64,000 nt of DNA, taken from NCBI RefSeq assembly GCF_002906575.1, contig NZ_CP026309.1, forward strand, positions 434,001 to 498,000, given 5' to 3'. Positions 16,600 to 25,500 of this stretch are shown piece after piece; the stretch's first letter is position 1, and each line of letters starts with the position of its first letter. Both the position numbers and the translations under genes were made by a program. The notes below the pieces were generated by a model that saw nothing but the letters and a program-made list of their open reading frames with translations, was not told the origin of the DNA and made no database searches. Source of the DNA: Salinigranum rubrum. GTDB lineage: Archaea; Halobacteriota; Halobacteria; Halobacteriales; Haloferacaceae.

Positions 16600-17478
16600 T
16601 CACCTCTCCGTTCTTTCGGCCGTCCGCTCGATGAGGCCCGCGAGCGCGTCGTAGAAGCCCGCGTCGTACTTCTCGGCGCGGTCGATGGTCGGGCGCGCGT
16701 TCGTCTCGCCGACGACCACGCGCGACTCCGTCACGAGGAGGTCCACGCCCAGGTAGTCGATGCCGAGCGTCTCGGAGACGGATTCGGCGAGCCGTCTGTA
16801 TTCGGGGGAGAGGTCCACCCGTTCGGCTTCGGCCCCGCGGTGGACGTTGTGCTTCCACCGGCCGGCCTCCCGCGCCGGGTCGGGCAGTCGACGCTCGACC
16901 CCGCCGTAGCAGTCGCCGTCGACGACCATCGCGCGGTAGTCGCGCGCGTCCGGGAGGAACTCCTGGATCAGGTACGACTTGTCGCCCGTGGCGCGGTAGT
17001 CGTGGACCAGGTCGAGGTAGTCGACCACCCCCAGCAGGGAGTCCTCGTCGTCGACCTTCGTGACGCCCACCCCGCGGGTCGCGGAGTTCGGTTTCACGAC
17101 CAGCGGGTACGCCATCCCCGAGACGGCCGCGCTCACTTCCGCCTCCGAAACGGGGTTCGACAGCATCACCGTCTCGGGAACCGCGATTCCCGCCCGGGCG
17201 AGCGCCGCGACGACGCCGCCCTTGTTCCGCGAGGTCACCACGGCCTCGCGGTCGTTCACCCACGGGACCCCGAGGAGCGCGTCGAGCGCGCCCCCTTCCA
17301 TCAGCCGGGTGGGGAAGACGAATCCGACGTCGACGTCGGGCACGTCGGGCGACGCGTCCGTGAGACCGATGGCCCGTTCCTTCGCCTGGAGCGGGACGAC
17401 CTCGATTCCGCGGTCGGCGAGCGGGTCGCGCATCCGCTCGAACGTCTCCTCCTGTGTGGCGACCGCCAGCCGAAGCAT
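16600..17478 (-). CDS. RimK-like ATP-grasp ligase
   Basis: 292 residues. The ATP-grasp fold is seen in VVKPNSATRGVGVTKV, the hinge YLIQEFLPDARDYRAMVVDG, and the metal-binding LGVDLLV...VGETNARPTIDRAEKYD. The family joins a carboxylate to an amine with ATP. RimK-like members add glutamate to proteins or small molecules, and LysX/MptN-like members act on amino acid or cofactor intermediates. The substrate is not evident. It lies next to rpl10e (52 nt) on the same strand. Confidence 0.82.
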   Translation of the reverse strand: MLRLAVATQEETFERMRDPLADRGIEVVPLQAKERAIGLTDASPDVPDVDVGFVFPTRLMEGGALDALLGVPWVNDREAVVTSRNKGGVVAALARAGIAVPETVMLSNPVSEAEVSAAVSGMAYPLVVKPNSATRGVGVTKVDDEDSLLGVVDYLDLVHDYRATGDKSYLIQEFLPDARDYRAMVVDGDCYGGVERRLPDPAREAGRWKHNVHRGAEAERVDLSPEYRRLAESVSETLGIDYLGVDLLVTESRVVVGETNARPTIDRAEKYDAGFYDALAGLIERTAERTER

Positions 17479-17530
17479 ACACTACGGGGAGAGCGACGGG
17501 AGAAAAACCGTTCGACGCGTGCGACGAGCC

Positions 17531-18061
17531 TCAGGCGACCAGCAGTTCTTCGCCCTTCTCGACGACGACGCGACACGGCGGCGACATCTTGTTGTACGAG
17601 CGGCGGAGCGCGTCCTTCGCGATGTCGGCGTGTTCGGGCCGGCAGTAGATGCTGAAGACGACATCGCCGTTCATGACGCGCGCGGCGGTGCCGACGGGCT
17701 TGCCGAACGCCTGGCGCATCCCGTCCGAAACGCGGTCCGCACCCGCACCCGTCGCCTGCTTGTTCTCGCGGATGACGTGGTGGGGGTGCTTGTGGAGGAT
17801 CATCTTGTAGTTCTCCTGGCCGACCTGCTTCAACATGCGGCGGTTCGCCGACAGCCGCGCCGATTCGAGCGAGCCGTGTCGGATCTGACACTCCTCCTCG
17901 ACGCGGAGGCTGATGTGGACCGGGTAGTCGTCGGGACCGGTCTGGAGGTTGCCCATGTTGAACTGTGCGATCTTCGAACCGGGGACGCCCGTGATGTACT
18001 CCCGTCGAGTGTACGCGGACGTGTCGATCTCCCGGTACATGGAGGCCGGTTTGTCTGCCAT
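17531..18061 (-). CDS. rpl10e: Ribosomal protein uL16 (archaeal L10e)
   Basis: 176 residues from ATG at 18059-18061 ([20 protein letters not shown]). Signatures: [68 protein letters not shown] in pieces, and [10 protein letters not shown]. It binds 23S rRNA near the peptidyl transferase centre. The longer upstream frame lacks similarity and is not used. Confidence 0.97.
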   Translation of the reverse strand: MADKPASMYREIDTSAYTRREYITGVPGSKIAQFNMGNLQTGPDDYPVHISLRVEEECQIRHGSLESARLSANRRMLKQVGQENYKMILHKHPHHVIRENKQATGAGADRVSDGMRQAFGKPVGTAARVMNGDVVFSIYCRPEHADIAKDALRRSYNKMSPPCRVVVEKGEELLVA

Positions 18062-18251
18062 GGTTACTTGCGTTGGCGAACGTCTACGCGGGCTAAAAGG
18101 GCTTCGAAGCGCCCGCACGCCGTGAGTCGGTTTCACGGCCTGGGACGGCCCCCGCCCCCACATCCGACGGCCACCGCTCTCTTTCGGCACGGCTCGCAGT
18201 CCCCTGGCGATACCGCTGCGGACGGGGACGCGTCCCGTCAACCGACGGCGC

Positions 18252-18410
18252 TCAGAAGTAGAACACCTCGAACTCGTGGTCGCACTCGCGACACGCGAGG
18301 TCACGTCCGCGGAGCCGTTCGCCTCCCCCGTCCGGGAGCACCGCGTCGAGGTCGGTCCGGACGGTCGCCTCACAGGACGGACACGAGAGTTCGACTGGTT
18401 TCCATGCCAT
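18252..18410 (-). CDS. Small zinc-ribbon protein
   Basis: 52 residues, short enough to be missed by length filters: [13 protein letters not shown], then [17 protein letters not shown]. The two pairs CPSC and CREC are spaced about 27 residues apart, as in a one-zinc ribbon. Haloarchaea have many such small CPxCG-type proteins. Start at 18408-18410. It lies 190 nt upstream of rpl10e on the same strand. Role unknown. Confidence 0.7.
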   Translation of the reverse strand: MAWKPVELSCPSCEATVRTDLDAVLPDGGGERLRGRDLACRECDHEFEVFYF

Positions 18411-18590
18411 AGAACACTCTCACGATTTCTGATGGGTTAGCTATGCTCGTGATAACCGTGTTAACGACTCCCAAATTCAGAGTATGGTGAACGTACTCGG
18501 TCGGGCTGAAGTCACGGGCGTGTTGGACGAAGTGAGCGGGGAGGGTGGTTGAGTGAGCGTCGAGAGGAGAATCGGCGAGACGGCGCCCCT
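18411..18590. other. Intergenic region upstream of the zinc-ribbon gene
   Basis: No gene seen. The left part is AT-richer (GGGTTAGCTATGC, GATAACCGTGTTAACGAC) and probably holds the promoter of the zinc-ribbon gene. The right part ends at the probable 8-bp target duplication GCGCCCCT (18583-18590). Confidence 0.4.
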
Positions 18591-18853
18591 GCGGTACACG
18601 GGCGCGGTGTGGCCGCAGCCTCGCCCACCGGAGCAACTCCGTTGCGCCGAGCCGTTCGTTCGGTTCTCTCACGAGGACCCCCCCCAGCCGGTCGCCCGCT
18701 CTCACGCGCGAGGGATGAAAGACACGCGCGAACAGCGCGGGACGCGAAGCGTCCCGCTGGCCGTGCGGCGCGGGCGTGGCCGCGCCGCAGACGCAGTGCG
18801 TACGTGTCCGAATCGGCTGGGGAGGGGGTGGCTTCACTGCGCCCGTGTGCCGC
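18591..18853. mobile_element. Probable MITE with 19-bp terminal inverted repeats
   Basis: The left end GCGGTACACGGGCGCGGTG (18591-18609) and the right end CACTGCGCCCGTGTGCCGC (18835-18853) are inverted repeats with 17 of 19 matches. The similarity extends inward with GCCGCAGCCTCGCC against GGCTGGGGAGG. The flanks are GCGCCCCT (18583-18590) and GCGCCCT (18854-18860), an 8-bp duplication if one C was lost from the second. The 263-bp inside has no ORF of merit but a perfect 9-bp hairpin GCGGGACGC-GAA-GCGTCCCGC (18737-18757). Confidence 0.6.
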
Positions 18854-18977
18854 GCGCCCTGCCCGCTGTCCCTCGCCTTCGTCAACAGTTTTTCACGCCC
18901 CACTGACTGCACGCTCTCCGTGTCGGACACCGAAGCGCTATTACCCGCGCTCGAACCTCCTCTCACGTAGAGACGCA

Positions 18978-19622
18978 ATGCTCCTCGTCTGCGACACCGA
19001 GGTCGACCCCGACGCCTACGGCTACCTCCCGCAGGCGCTGCGCGCGCTGCTCCCCGACCACGAACACTCCCACTACCCCTCCGGCGAACGCCCCTCGCTC
19101 GACGGCGTCGACGCCGTCGTCGTCACCGGGAGCACCGCCGGCGTCTACGAGGCCGACGACCGGCCGTGGATCCGCGACGCGAAGCGGTTCGTCCGTCGAA
19201 CGGTCGACCGCGAGATACCGTTGCTCGGCGTCTGCTTCGGTCACCAACTCGTGAACGACGCACTCGGCGGCCGCGTCGAACACCGCGGGCTCACCGCCCG
19301 CCTCGTCGACGCGGACATCGCCGACGACCCGCTGTTCGCCGGGGTCGAACCCACGTTCCCGATGGTCCACGGCGACCACGTCACCGACCTCGGCGAGGGC
19401 ATGGAAGCTATCGCCAGCGCCGACTACTACCCCCTGCTGGCGAGCCGACACGTCGACGCGCCCGTCTGGACGACCCAGTACCACCCGGAGTTCACCGGCG
19501 ATTTCCTCTCCAGAATCGAACGCGACTTCGGCTGGGAGGGCGCCCGAGACTTCGGTGACGTCACGGCCACCCGCACCGTCGAGAACTTCCTCCGACTCGC
19601 GGGGGTCGATAGCGACGACTGA
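18978..19622 (+). CDS. Class I glutamine amidotransferase (GuaA N-domain-like)
   Basis: 214 residues. The catalytic nucleophile is in LLGVCFGHQLVNDALGG, and the His-Glu of the triad is in TTQYHPEFTG. It starts MLLVCDTEVDPDAYGYLPQ and reads VVVTGSTAGVYEADDRPWI. It releases ammonia from glutamine for a partner synthetase, or hydrolyses gamma-glutamyl compounds. It resembles stand-alone amidotransferases rather than the GuaAA subunit, since the first strand is variant. The 124-bp gap before it follows the MITE. Confidence 0.85.
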   Translation: MLLVCDTEVDPDAYGYLPQALRALLPDHEHSHYPSGERPSLDGVDAVVVTGSTAGVYEADDRPWIRDAKRFVRRTVDREIPLLGVCFGHQLVNDALGGRVEHRGLTARLVDADIADDPLFAGVEPTFPMVHGDHVTDLGEGMEAIASADYYPLLASRHVDAPVWTTQYHPEFTGDFLSRIERDFGWEGARDFGDVTATRTVENFLRLAGVDSDD

Positions 19623-19651
19623 CCCGTCGCTGGGCCGTTCGGCCTGCCGCC

Positions 19652-20431
19652 TCAGTCGTCCGCCGAATCTCGCTCCCTGTCCGGGTCCACGTCTTCGGAC
19701 TCGTCTCCGTTCTCTCCCTCGTCCGGCCCCAGCGCGACGAACCCGAACCCTCGCTCGTCGAGCAGTGCGGCCGCGCGGTCAGTCACGGAGGGGGCTACGA
19801 GCACACCTCTCACCGTCTCGTCGCCCGTCTCCCGACCCACCGCGTCGACGTACCCCTGAAGCTGTCTGACCGCTCCCGGCCCGACCCGCCGGCGTTTCAA
19901 CTCCACGACGACCGCCCGGCCCTCGCCGTCGCGCCCGAACACGTCGACTGGGCCGGCCATCGTCTCCCGCTCCGTCTCCAGCGGCTCGAACCCCTCCTCC
20001 ACGAGAGCCGGGTCGTCGAGGATTCTGTTCCGGAGGTCCTCCTCGCTCCCGGTCAGCGCGAGTTCCGCGCGCTCCGCCACCGAAAAGGCCGAGAGCTGGT
20101 CGACCCGTTCGAACCGGACGTCGAGGACCTCTTCGGGGGTGGTGCGACGCGATTGCACCCGCAAACGACCGTCGCGGACGCTCGCACGGTGTTCGCTCCC
20201 CGGCGGCTGCCAGTTGACGGGCGTCCGCTTCTCGTCGGTGTGGACGAGCGCCGACCCGTCCGGTTTCAAGAGGAGAAGCCGGTCGCCCGGGCCGAGCGAA
20301 CTCGACGCCCGGCCGTCGTACTCGACGGTACAGCGGCCGAAGACGACGACCATGTCGCCCCGGTCGAACGCCCCCTCCAGCGCGACGAGCGCGTCGCGGT
20401 GGGCCGGCCGGTGGAGTGTCTCGACGCTCAC
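19652..20431 (-). CDS. nucS: Endonuclease NucS
   Basis: 259 residues from a GTG at 20429-20431 (MSVETLHRPAHRDALVALEG). This start is preferred over Met codons upstream because a T-rich GGTTTTTCTTCG promoter-like stretch lies about 25 nt before it and similarity starts here. N-terminal DNA-binding part: VVVFGRCTVEYDGRASSSLGPGDRLLLLKPDGSALVH and VNWQPPG in pieces. C-terminal nuclease part: GPVDVFGRDGEGRAVVVELKRRR (RecB-like D-ExK) and QLQGYVDAV. NucS/EndoMS cuts mismatched or branched DNA and interacts with PCNA. Confidence 0.9.
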   Translation of the reverse strand: MSVETLHRPAHRDALVALEGAFDRGDMVVVFGRCTVEYDGRASSSLGPGDRLLLLKPDGSALVHTDEKRTPVNWQPPGSEHRASVRDGRLRVQSRRTTPEEVLDVRFERVDQLSAFSVAERAELALTGSEEDLRNRILDDPALVEEGFEPLETERETMAGPVDVFGRDGEGRAVVVELKRRRVGPGAVRQLQGYVDAVGRETGDETVRGVLVAPSVTDRAAALLDERGFGFVALGPDEGENGDESEDVDPDRERDSADD

Positions 20432-20552
20432 ACCCTCCCTTGCGAGGCGGCGAAGAAAAACCACGCGTCCGTTCGATTCCTGCGCGCTGCGGTGTATCGC
20501 TGCCGCACGACCGTGCATCGGTTTATGCCGCACGCTCGCGTCCTCTCGAGGG

Positions 20553-21806
20553 ATGAGAGACGGCGTCACCGTCGGGGGGTCGACGACGCGCTTCGCGGCG
20601 ACCACGAAGTGGCAGGCGCTCGCTGTCCTCGCCGTCGCCGAACTGTTCGCGATGTCGCTGTGGTTCTCGGCGTCCGCCGTCGCGCCCGAACTCGCGTCGG
20701 CGTGGGGGCTCTCGCCGACCCAGACCGGCCTCCTGACCAGCGCCGTCCAGGTCGGCTTCGTCGTCGGGGCGCTCCTCTCGGCCGTGCTGACGCTCTCGGA
20801 CACGGTTCAGCCCCGCTATCTCTTCACGGCGTCGGCGTTCGCCGGTGCGGGGTGCACCGTCGTCCTCGCGAGCGTCGTCGACAGCGCGTTCCCCGCCATC
20901 GTCCTCCGCTTTCTCACCGGTGTCGCCCTGGCGGGCGTCTATCCGCCGGGCATGAAGGTCGTGGCCGGGTGGTTCCGCGAGGGCCGGGGGCTCGCCATCG
21001 GGACGCTCATCGGCGCACTCTCCGTCGGATCGGCCCTCCCGCATCTCGTCCGCGGCGTCGGCGGTATCGGTCGCCCGACGCTCGTGCTCTACACCGCCGC
21101 CGGCCTCGCCGCGCTCGGCGGCGTCCTCGTGCTCTTCGTCCGCCCCGGACCACACCAGGCCCCGGCCGCTCCGTTCGACCCCCGCGCAGTCAGGCGCATT
21201 CTCGCCGACAGGGGAACGCTCCTCGCCAACCTGGGCTACTTCGGCCACATGTGGGAGCTCTATGCCGTCTGGACGTGGATTCCGGCGTTCCTCGCGGCGT
21301 CGTTCGCCCTCTCCGCGGACCCGCTCGCGACCCCTCAGGTCGCCGCCGTCCTCGCCTTCGGAACCATCGCCGTCGGCGGCCTCGGTGCGTTCGTCGCCGG
21401 CGTCGGCGCCGACCGGTTCGGCCGCACCACCGTCACCAGCGCGTCGATGCTCGTCAGCGGCACCGCCTGCCTCCTCGCTGGACTCGTCTTCGGCTCCTCG
21501 CTCGTCGTGCTCGCCCCGTTCGTCCTCGTGTGGGGGTTCGTCATCGTCGCCGACTCCGCGCAGTTCTCCGCCGCCGTGACCGAACTCGCCGAGGGGAGCT
21601 ACGTCGGCAGCGCGCTCACGCTCCAGACCGCACTCGGCTTCCTCCTCACCACCGTCTCCATCCAGCTCGTCCCCCGACTCGTCGCGGTTGTCGGCTGGCA
21701 GTGGGCCTTCGCGCCGCTCGCCGTCGGCCCCGCGCTCGGCACGCTCGCCATGCTTCGCCTCCGTGGCCGCCCCGAGGCACGCAAACTCGCCGGCGGCCGG
21801 GGGTGA
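20553..21806 (+). CDS. Major facilitator superfamily transporter
   Basis: 417 residues, about 12 membrane helices. The first helix begins near residue 18 (LAVLAVAELFAMSLWFSASAV), the MFS loop follows helix 2, and PPGMKVVAGWFREGRGLAIG is seen after helix 4. ADRFGRTTVTSAS in the second half is the repeated motif A. Similar to nitrate/cyanate-type MFS proteins, but the substrate is not predicted. Start at 20553, divergent from nucS. Confidence 0.85.
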   Translation: MRDGVTVGGSTTRFAATTKWQALAVLAVAELFAMSLWFSASAVAPELASAWGLSPTQTGLLTSAVQVGFVVGALLSAVLTLSDTVQPRYLFTASAFAGAGCTVVLASVVDSAFPAIVLRFLTGVALAGVYPPGMKVVAGWFREGRGLAIGTLIGALSVGSALPHLVRGVGGIGRPTLVLYTAAGLAALGGVLVLFVRPGPHQAPAAPFDPRAVRRILADRGTLLANLGYFGHMWELYAVWTWIPAFLAASFALSADPLATPQVAAVLAFGTIAVGGLGAFVAGVGADRFGRTTVTSASMLVSGTACLLAGLVFGSSLVVLAPFVLVWGFVIVADSAQFSAAVTELAEGSYVGSALTLQTALGFLLTTVSIQLVPRLVAVVGWQWAFAPLAVGPALGTLAMLRLRGRPEARKLAGGRG

Positions 21807-21872
21807 CCGGCCCTTCTCACGTCGGAAGAACTGTCAGATTCGCTTATGTCTCTCGATACCGTATCCCATGGT

Positions 21873-22325
21873 ATGGCAACGTTCCCACGAATTCAGGGCA
21901 ATCAGATGGACGACGAGACCGCCCGACAGTTCCTCACGGAGCAGGGCTTCGGCGTCCTCTCGCTCGCCGCCGAGGGTGAGGCGTACGGCATTCCCATCAC
22001 GTACGGCTACGACGCCGAGACCGAACGGCTCTACTTCGTCTTCCTCCGACCGGGCGAGGAGAGCAAGAAGGAGCGGTTCAGCGAGGCGACCGAGCGCGCC
22101 TCGTTCCTGACGTTCGACGTCCCCTCCCGCGAGGAGTGGCGGACGGTCATCGTGGCGGGGACGCTCCGTGTCGTCGACGACGAGTGGCCCGCCGTCCGCG
22201 ACGCCCTGGAGGACAACGCGTGGTTCCCGACGCTGTTTTCGGAGTCGGAGCCGATGCGGGACATCCTCGGCTGGGCGCTCGACGTCGACGAGATAAGCGG
22301 GATGCACAGCCGCGCAACCAGATAA
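21873..22325 (+). CDS. Pyridoxamine 5'-phosphate oxidase-like flavin-binding protein
   Basis: 150 residues from ATG at 21873 (MATFPRIQGNQMDDETARQF). TATA-like CTTATG at about 21843 favours this over the upstream ATG at 21846. The split-barrel pattern is FGVLSLAAEGEAYGIPITYGYDAE, LYFVFLRPGEES, ASFLTFDV and WRTVIVAGTLRVV. Such proteins bind FMN or F420; haloarchaea have many with unknown substrates. It lies 66 nt after the MFS gene. Confidence 0.82.
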   Translation: MATFPRIQGNQMDDETARQFLTEQGFGVLSLAAEGEAYGIPITYGYDAETERLYFVFLRPGEESKKERFSEATERASFLTFDVPSREEWRTVIVAGTLRVVDDEWPAVRDALEDNAWFPTLFSESEPMRDILGWALDVDEISGMHSRATR

Positions 22326-22349
22326 CGAGCCTCGAACGCGCCGCGTCGT

Positions 22350-23966
22350 TCAGCGGCGGATCCGGGGGAACGACGGTAACGACGAGAGCGACGGCAACGA
22401 CACGCTCGTGTCCTCCATGTCGACGTACTTCTCGATGGGCACGTCGACCGTCACGTTCCGCAGACGGGCGACCGAGAGCACGACGAGCAGGAGCGCTCCG
22501 ACGGCGAACACGCCGAACCCGCCGTCTTCGACCGCCGTCGCCGTGTTCGTGGCCTCGCTGCCCTCGCTCTCGCCGCTGGGTTCGTCGGCCGGCGCGCCTC
22601 CCTCCGCCGGCACCTCGGTGGTCAGCGCCCCCGCGTCGTCGCTCGACCCCTCACCGTCGGCGGACGCCGCCGTCGGCACCGCGTACCGCGTGACGTGTTC
22701 GGTGCCGTCGGCGTCGACTGCGCGCACCACGACCGTCGTGTCCCCCCCGGACGCGAGACCGAGTTCCTCCTCGAACTCGATGTCGTTCCACACGTCACCG
22801 CCGTCGTACACCTGTGCGAAGTCGACGACGGTCCCGCTCTCGTCGACCGTCTCGACCGAGAGGGAACTGACGCGGCCGTCGCGGGCGGCACCGTAGACGT
22901 GGACCTCCTCGCCCGCGACGAGGTGGGTCCGCGTCTCGTCGACGGCGAGTGTGGGAACGACGTTCCGGACGTAGTTCACGACGACGAGTTCCTGCACCTC
23001 GTTCCCGCTCGTGTCGGTCGCCCAGACGGTGATGCGGTTCGGGCCGGGCACGAGTTCGACCTCGCGGCTGAACCGGACCCGCTCCCGAGCGGGGTCCGCC
23101 GCCGGGCCCTGCCCGACGACGACCGACCGACGGCTCACCTCGCCGAAGACGGCGTACGAGACGTCGTTCACCTGGACGTTGTCCGCCGCGGTCCCGTTGA
23201 CGAAGACGGTCGACGAGGAGGTCTCCTCGGGGACGCCGTCGAACGACAGCGTCGGGTCGGTGGTGTCGGCGATGGAGAACGAGAGGTCGTACGTCCGGCT
23301 GTTGCCGAACTCGTCCTGGACGACCACGCGCACCGTGTTGTCGCCGGGACCCAAGAACAGTTCCTGCGAGAACTCCTCGCCGGGGTCGCGGATGACGTGG
23401 GTCTGGCTCACGACCTCGAAGTCGACGGCGGTCTGTGCGCGGTGCTCCCGAGTGATGCGGACGAATTCGACGTTCGACGCGTCCGTGAGCGTCCCCGAGA
23501 GCGTCACGCGCGACTCCGAAAGGCTCACGTCCGCCGGCGGCCGTCCGCGGGGGTCGCTCTCGAACGGCTCGTCGAACCCGATAAACGGCGCGACCTCGTC
23601 CTTCACGACCGTGATCTGACTCGCCGCGACGCTCCCGTCCGACCCGGTGACGACGACCTGTATCACCTGCGGTTCGTTCGGCAGGTCGAGTCGCATCGAC
23701 TCCGACATCGTCTGCGTCCCGGGGACCCACGTCTGAACCGTCCGGCCGTCGACGCGGACGACGACGCGCTCGACGGTCGTCCGCGCGCTCGCCTCCACGG
23801 ACAGGACGGGGTTCTCGGGGACCACGAGTCGGTCTCCAGGGTCCATCGACGTCCCGTCCACCGCGAGGTCGACCGTCGGCTCCGCTGCCACCACCGTCGC
23901 CGGTACGGTTCCGACGAGGACGAGGAGGGCGACGAGGACGACACGGACGAGCGAACCGCGCTGCAT
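22350..23966 (-). CDS. Secreted, membrane-anchored beta-sandwich surface protein
   Basis: 538 residues. Signal peptide: SLVRVVLVALLVLVGTVPAT, cleaved after about residue 28. There are then about four Ig-like or cadherin-like repeats (for example VFVNGTAADNVQVNDVSYAV and NRITVWATDTSGNEVQELVV). A low-complexity Gly/Ser/Glu linker near residue 460 is followed by one transmembrane helix (FGVFAVGALLLVVLSVARL) and a cytoplasmic tail. The architecture points to a cell-surface protein of unknown role. Confidence 0.75.
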   Translation of the reverse strand: MQRGSLVRVVLVALLVLVGTVPATVVAAEPTVDLAVDGTSMDPGDRLVVPENPVLSVEASARTTVERVVVRVDGRTVQTWVPGTQTMSESMRLDLPNEPQVIQVVVTGSDGSVAASQITVVKDEVAPFIGFDEPFESDPRGRPPADVSLSESRVTLSGTLTDASNVEFVRITREHRAQTAVDFEVVSQTHVIRDPGEEFSQELFLGPGDNTVRVVVQDEFGNSRTYDLSFSIADTTDPTLSFDGVPEETSSSTVFVNGTAADNVQVNDVSYAVFGEVSRRSVVVGQGPAADPARERVRFSREVELVPGPNRITVWATDTSGNEVQELVVVNYVRNVVPTLAVDETRTHLVAGEEVHVYGAARDGRVSSLSVETVDESGTVVDFAQVYDGGDVWNDIEFEEELGLASGGDTTVVVRAVDADGTEHVTRYAVPTAASADGEGSSDDAGALTTEVPAEGGAPADEPSGESEGSEATNTATAVEDGGFGVFAVGALLLVVLSVARLRNVTVDVPIEKYVDMEDTSVSLPSLSSLPSFPRIRR

Positions 23967-24235
23967 TGGTCGAGACTTGGCTGAACCGTACGTAAGCGTT
24001 GTGCGGCGATTATCCAGAATGATATCTTTGTTCGGAACGCGGGACAGTCACGAACGACCGAACACGAGTGCGCTCGCCCTCGCTCCCGAACGGCGGACGG
24101 TGACCTGCGTGGCCGTTCTCGCGCGTGACACTCGTTCGACGACTCTCTCGCTCGAAGCCGTCGCTCGCCGGTCGTCGAAATGGGTCGAAAATGGCTGTCG
24201 AACGCCGATGCCTCGGATCGCGTGTACCGCCGGGG
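23967..24235. other. Intergenic region between the surface protein and cold shock genes
   Basis: No gene found. An AT-richer stretch at about 24006-24034 (GCGATTATCCAGAATGATATC) lies about 45 nt upstream of the surface protein start and probably carries its promoter. Confidence 0.4.
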
Positions 24236-24430
24236 TTACAGTCGGGTCAGGTTCTTCGCGCGCGGGCCCTTGGGAGCCTGCTCGATCTCGAACTCGACCT
24301 CTTGACCTTCCTCCAGATCCGGACCGCCGACGTCTTCCATGTGGAAGAACACGTCCTCATCCGAGTCCTCGGTGGAAATGAAACCGTAACCGCCAGTGTC
24401 GTTGAAGAAATCAACCTTACCGGTCGCCAT
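24236..24430 (-). CDS. cspA: Cold shock protein (CspA family)
   Basis: 64 residues, one cold-shock domain with [17 protein letters not shown] (RNP1) and [12 protein letters not shown] (RNP2). It binds single-stranded RNA or DNA and acts as an RNA chaperone. The acidic version is usual for haloarchaea. The promoter is clear: TATA-like TTATATTCC on the minus strand at 24454-24462, 24 nt before the start, so the mRNA is probably leaderless. Confidence 0.96.
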   Translation of the reverse strand: MATGKVDFFNDTGGYGFISTEDSDEDVFFHMEDVGGPDLEEGQEVEFEIEQAPKGPRAKNLTRL

Positions 24431-24453
24431 TGCATCTACCGGGAGACGACGCG

Positions 24454-24462
24454 GGAATATAA
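24454..24462 (-). promoter_or_regulatory. TATA box of cspA
   Basis: TTATATTCC on the minus strand lies 24 nt upstream of the ATG at 24430. The spacing fits a leaderless archaeal transcript. Confidence 0.6.
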
Positions 24463-24578
24463 CATTTGCGGCACGGTTTCCGCCGAAGGCCGGGGCCGGC
24501 CTGATTCATCAAGCGTCGATGGCGTGAACGTCCCGCTGCCAACGTATTTGACCCGACGTGACGTACCGGTTCGACGTA

Positions 24579-25472
24579 ATGTCGCCGTCACCGGACGCTC
24601 CCCGCACACACCTTCGGCGTGCCCTGGTGGGACTCCGCCGTGGCCGCCCGCCCGACCCCTCCGACAGTCCGTCCGACCCCGACCCGGCCGTCCTCGACCT
24701 CGTCGCCGACCCCTTCGAGAGCGTCGACGACGCCCACGGACGGCTCTCCGCCCTCGAACGCCTCTTCTACGAGCGCGACGACCGCCGCGGCCCGTTCCTC
24801 GCCATCTACAGCCGCGTCACCCGCGAGGTCGGCCGCGAAATCGAAGCCGACTCGTTCGCCGACCCCGCGTGGGTCGAGTCGTACCTCGTCGCGTTCGCCG
24901 ACCTCTACCGGCAGGCGCTCTTTCGCTTCGAGACGGGCGACATCGAGGCGCTCGCCGACCCGTGGCAGGTGGCGTTCGAGTCCGCCCGAGCGGGGGACAA
25001 CCTCGTGGCACAGGACGCCGTCCTCGGCATCAACGCCCACGTCAACTACGACTTGGCGCTCGCGCTCGCGACCGTCGGCGTCAGCCCCAGTCGAGAGGAC
25101 AAGTACGCCGACCACTGCGCCGTCAACGCGGTCCTCCGCCGTCTCGTCGACGAGGTCCAGGACCGACTCGCCGACCGGTACGCTCCCGGTCTCTCCGACG
25201 TCGACGAGTCTCTCGGCCGCCTCGACGAGGCGCTGTCGTTCCTCGCGCTCGCGGAGGGCCGCGACGCCGCCTGGTGGGCCGCGGTCGCCCTTTCCGACTC
25301 CCGGTTCGGCGTCCGCCGGACCGCCGCACGCTGGTTCCTCCGCGTCTCCTCGACCGGGACCGCCTACCTGCTCTTGGGTCCGACGGTCAGCCGACGACTC
25401 CGCGACACGCTCCGCGAGGTCGAACGTGGCCACGACTCCACACACGACCCCGGTCACGCCGACGGGGACTGA
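24579..25472 (+). CDS. DUF5995-like conserved haloarchaeal protein
   Basis: 297 residues from ATG at 24579 (MSPSPDAPRTHLRRALVG). TATTTGACC at about 24545 is about 30 nt upstream and supports this start over the GTG at 24558. It is helical, with blocks FYERDDRRGPFLAIYSRVTREV, GDNLVAQDAVLGINAHVNYDLALAL and SREDKYADHCAVNAVL; the INAHVNYDLALA motif and conserved His residues suggest a helical-bundle metalloenzyme-like fold. Function unknown. Confidence 0.7.
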   Translation: MSPSPDAPRTHLRRALVGLRRGRPPDPSDSPSDPDPAVLDLVADPFESVDDAHGRLSALERLFYERDDRRGPFLAIYSRVTREVGREIEADSFADPAWVESYLVAFADLYRQALFRFETGDIEALADPWQVAFESARAGDNLVAQDAVLGINAHVNYDLALALATVGVSPSREDKYADHCAVNAVLRRLVDEVQDRLADRYAPGLSDVDESLGRLDEALSFLALAEGRDAAWWAAVALSDSRFGVRRTAARWFLRVSSTGTAYLLLGPTVSRRLRDTLREVERGHDSTHDPGHADGD

Positions 25473-25500
25473 TTCCCCGGTGCGTCAGTCGCCCGCACCC

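Noticed and set aside
20153-21979. 608-residue Arg-rich plus frame over nucS and the MFS gene
   Set aside because: Overlaps two well supported genes and has Arg/Pro-rich composition typical of shadow frames.
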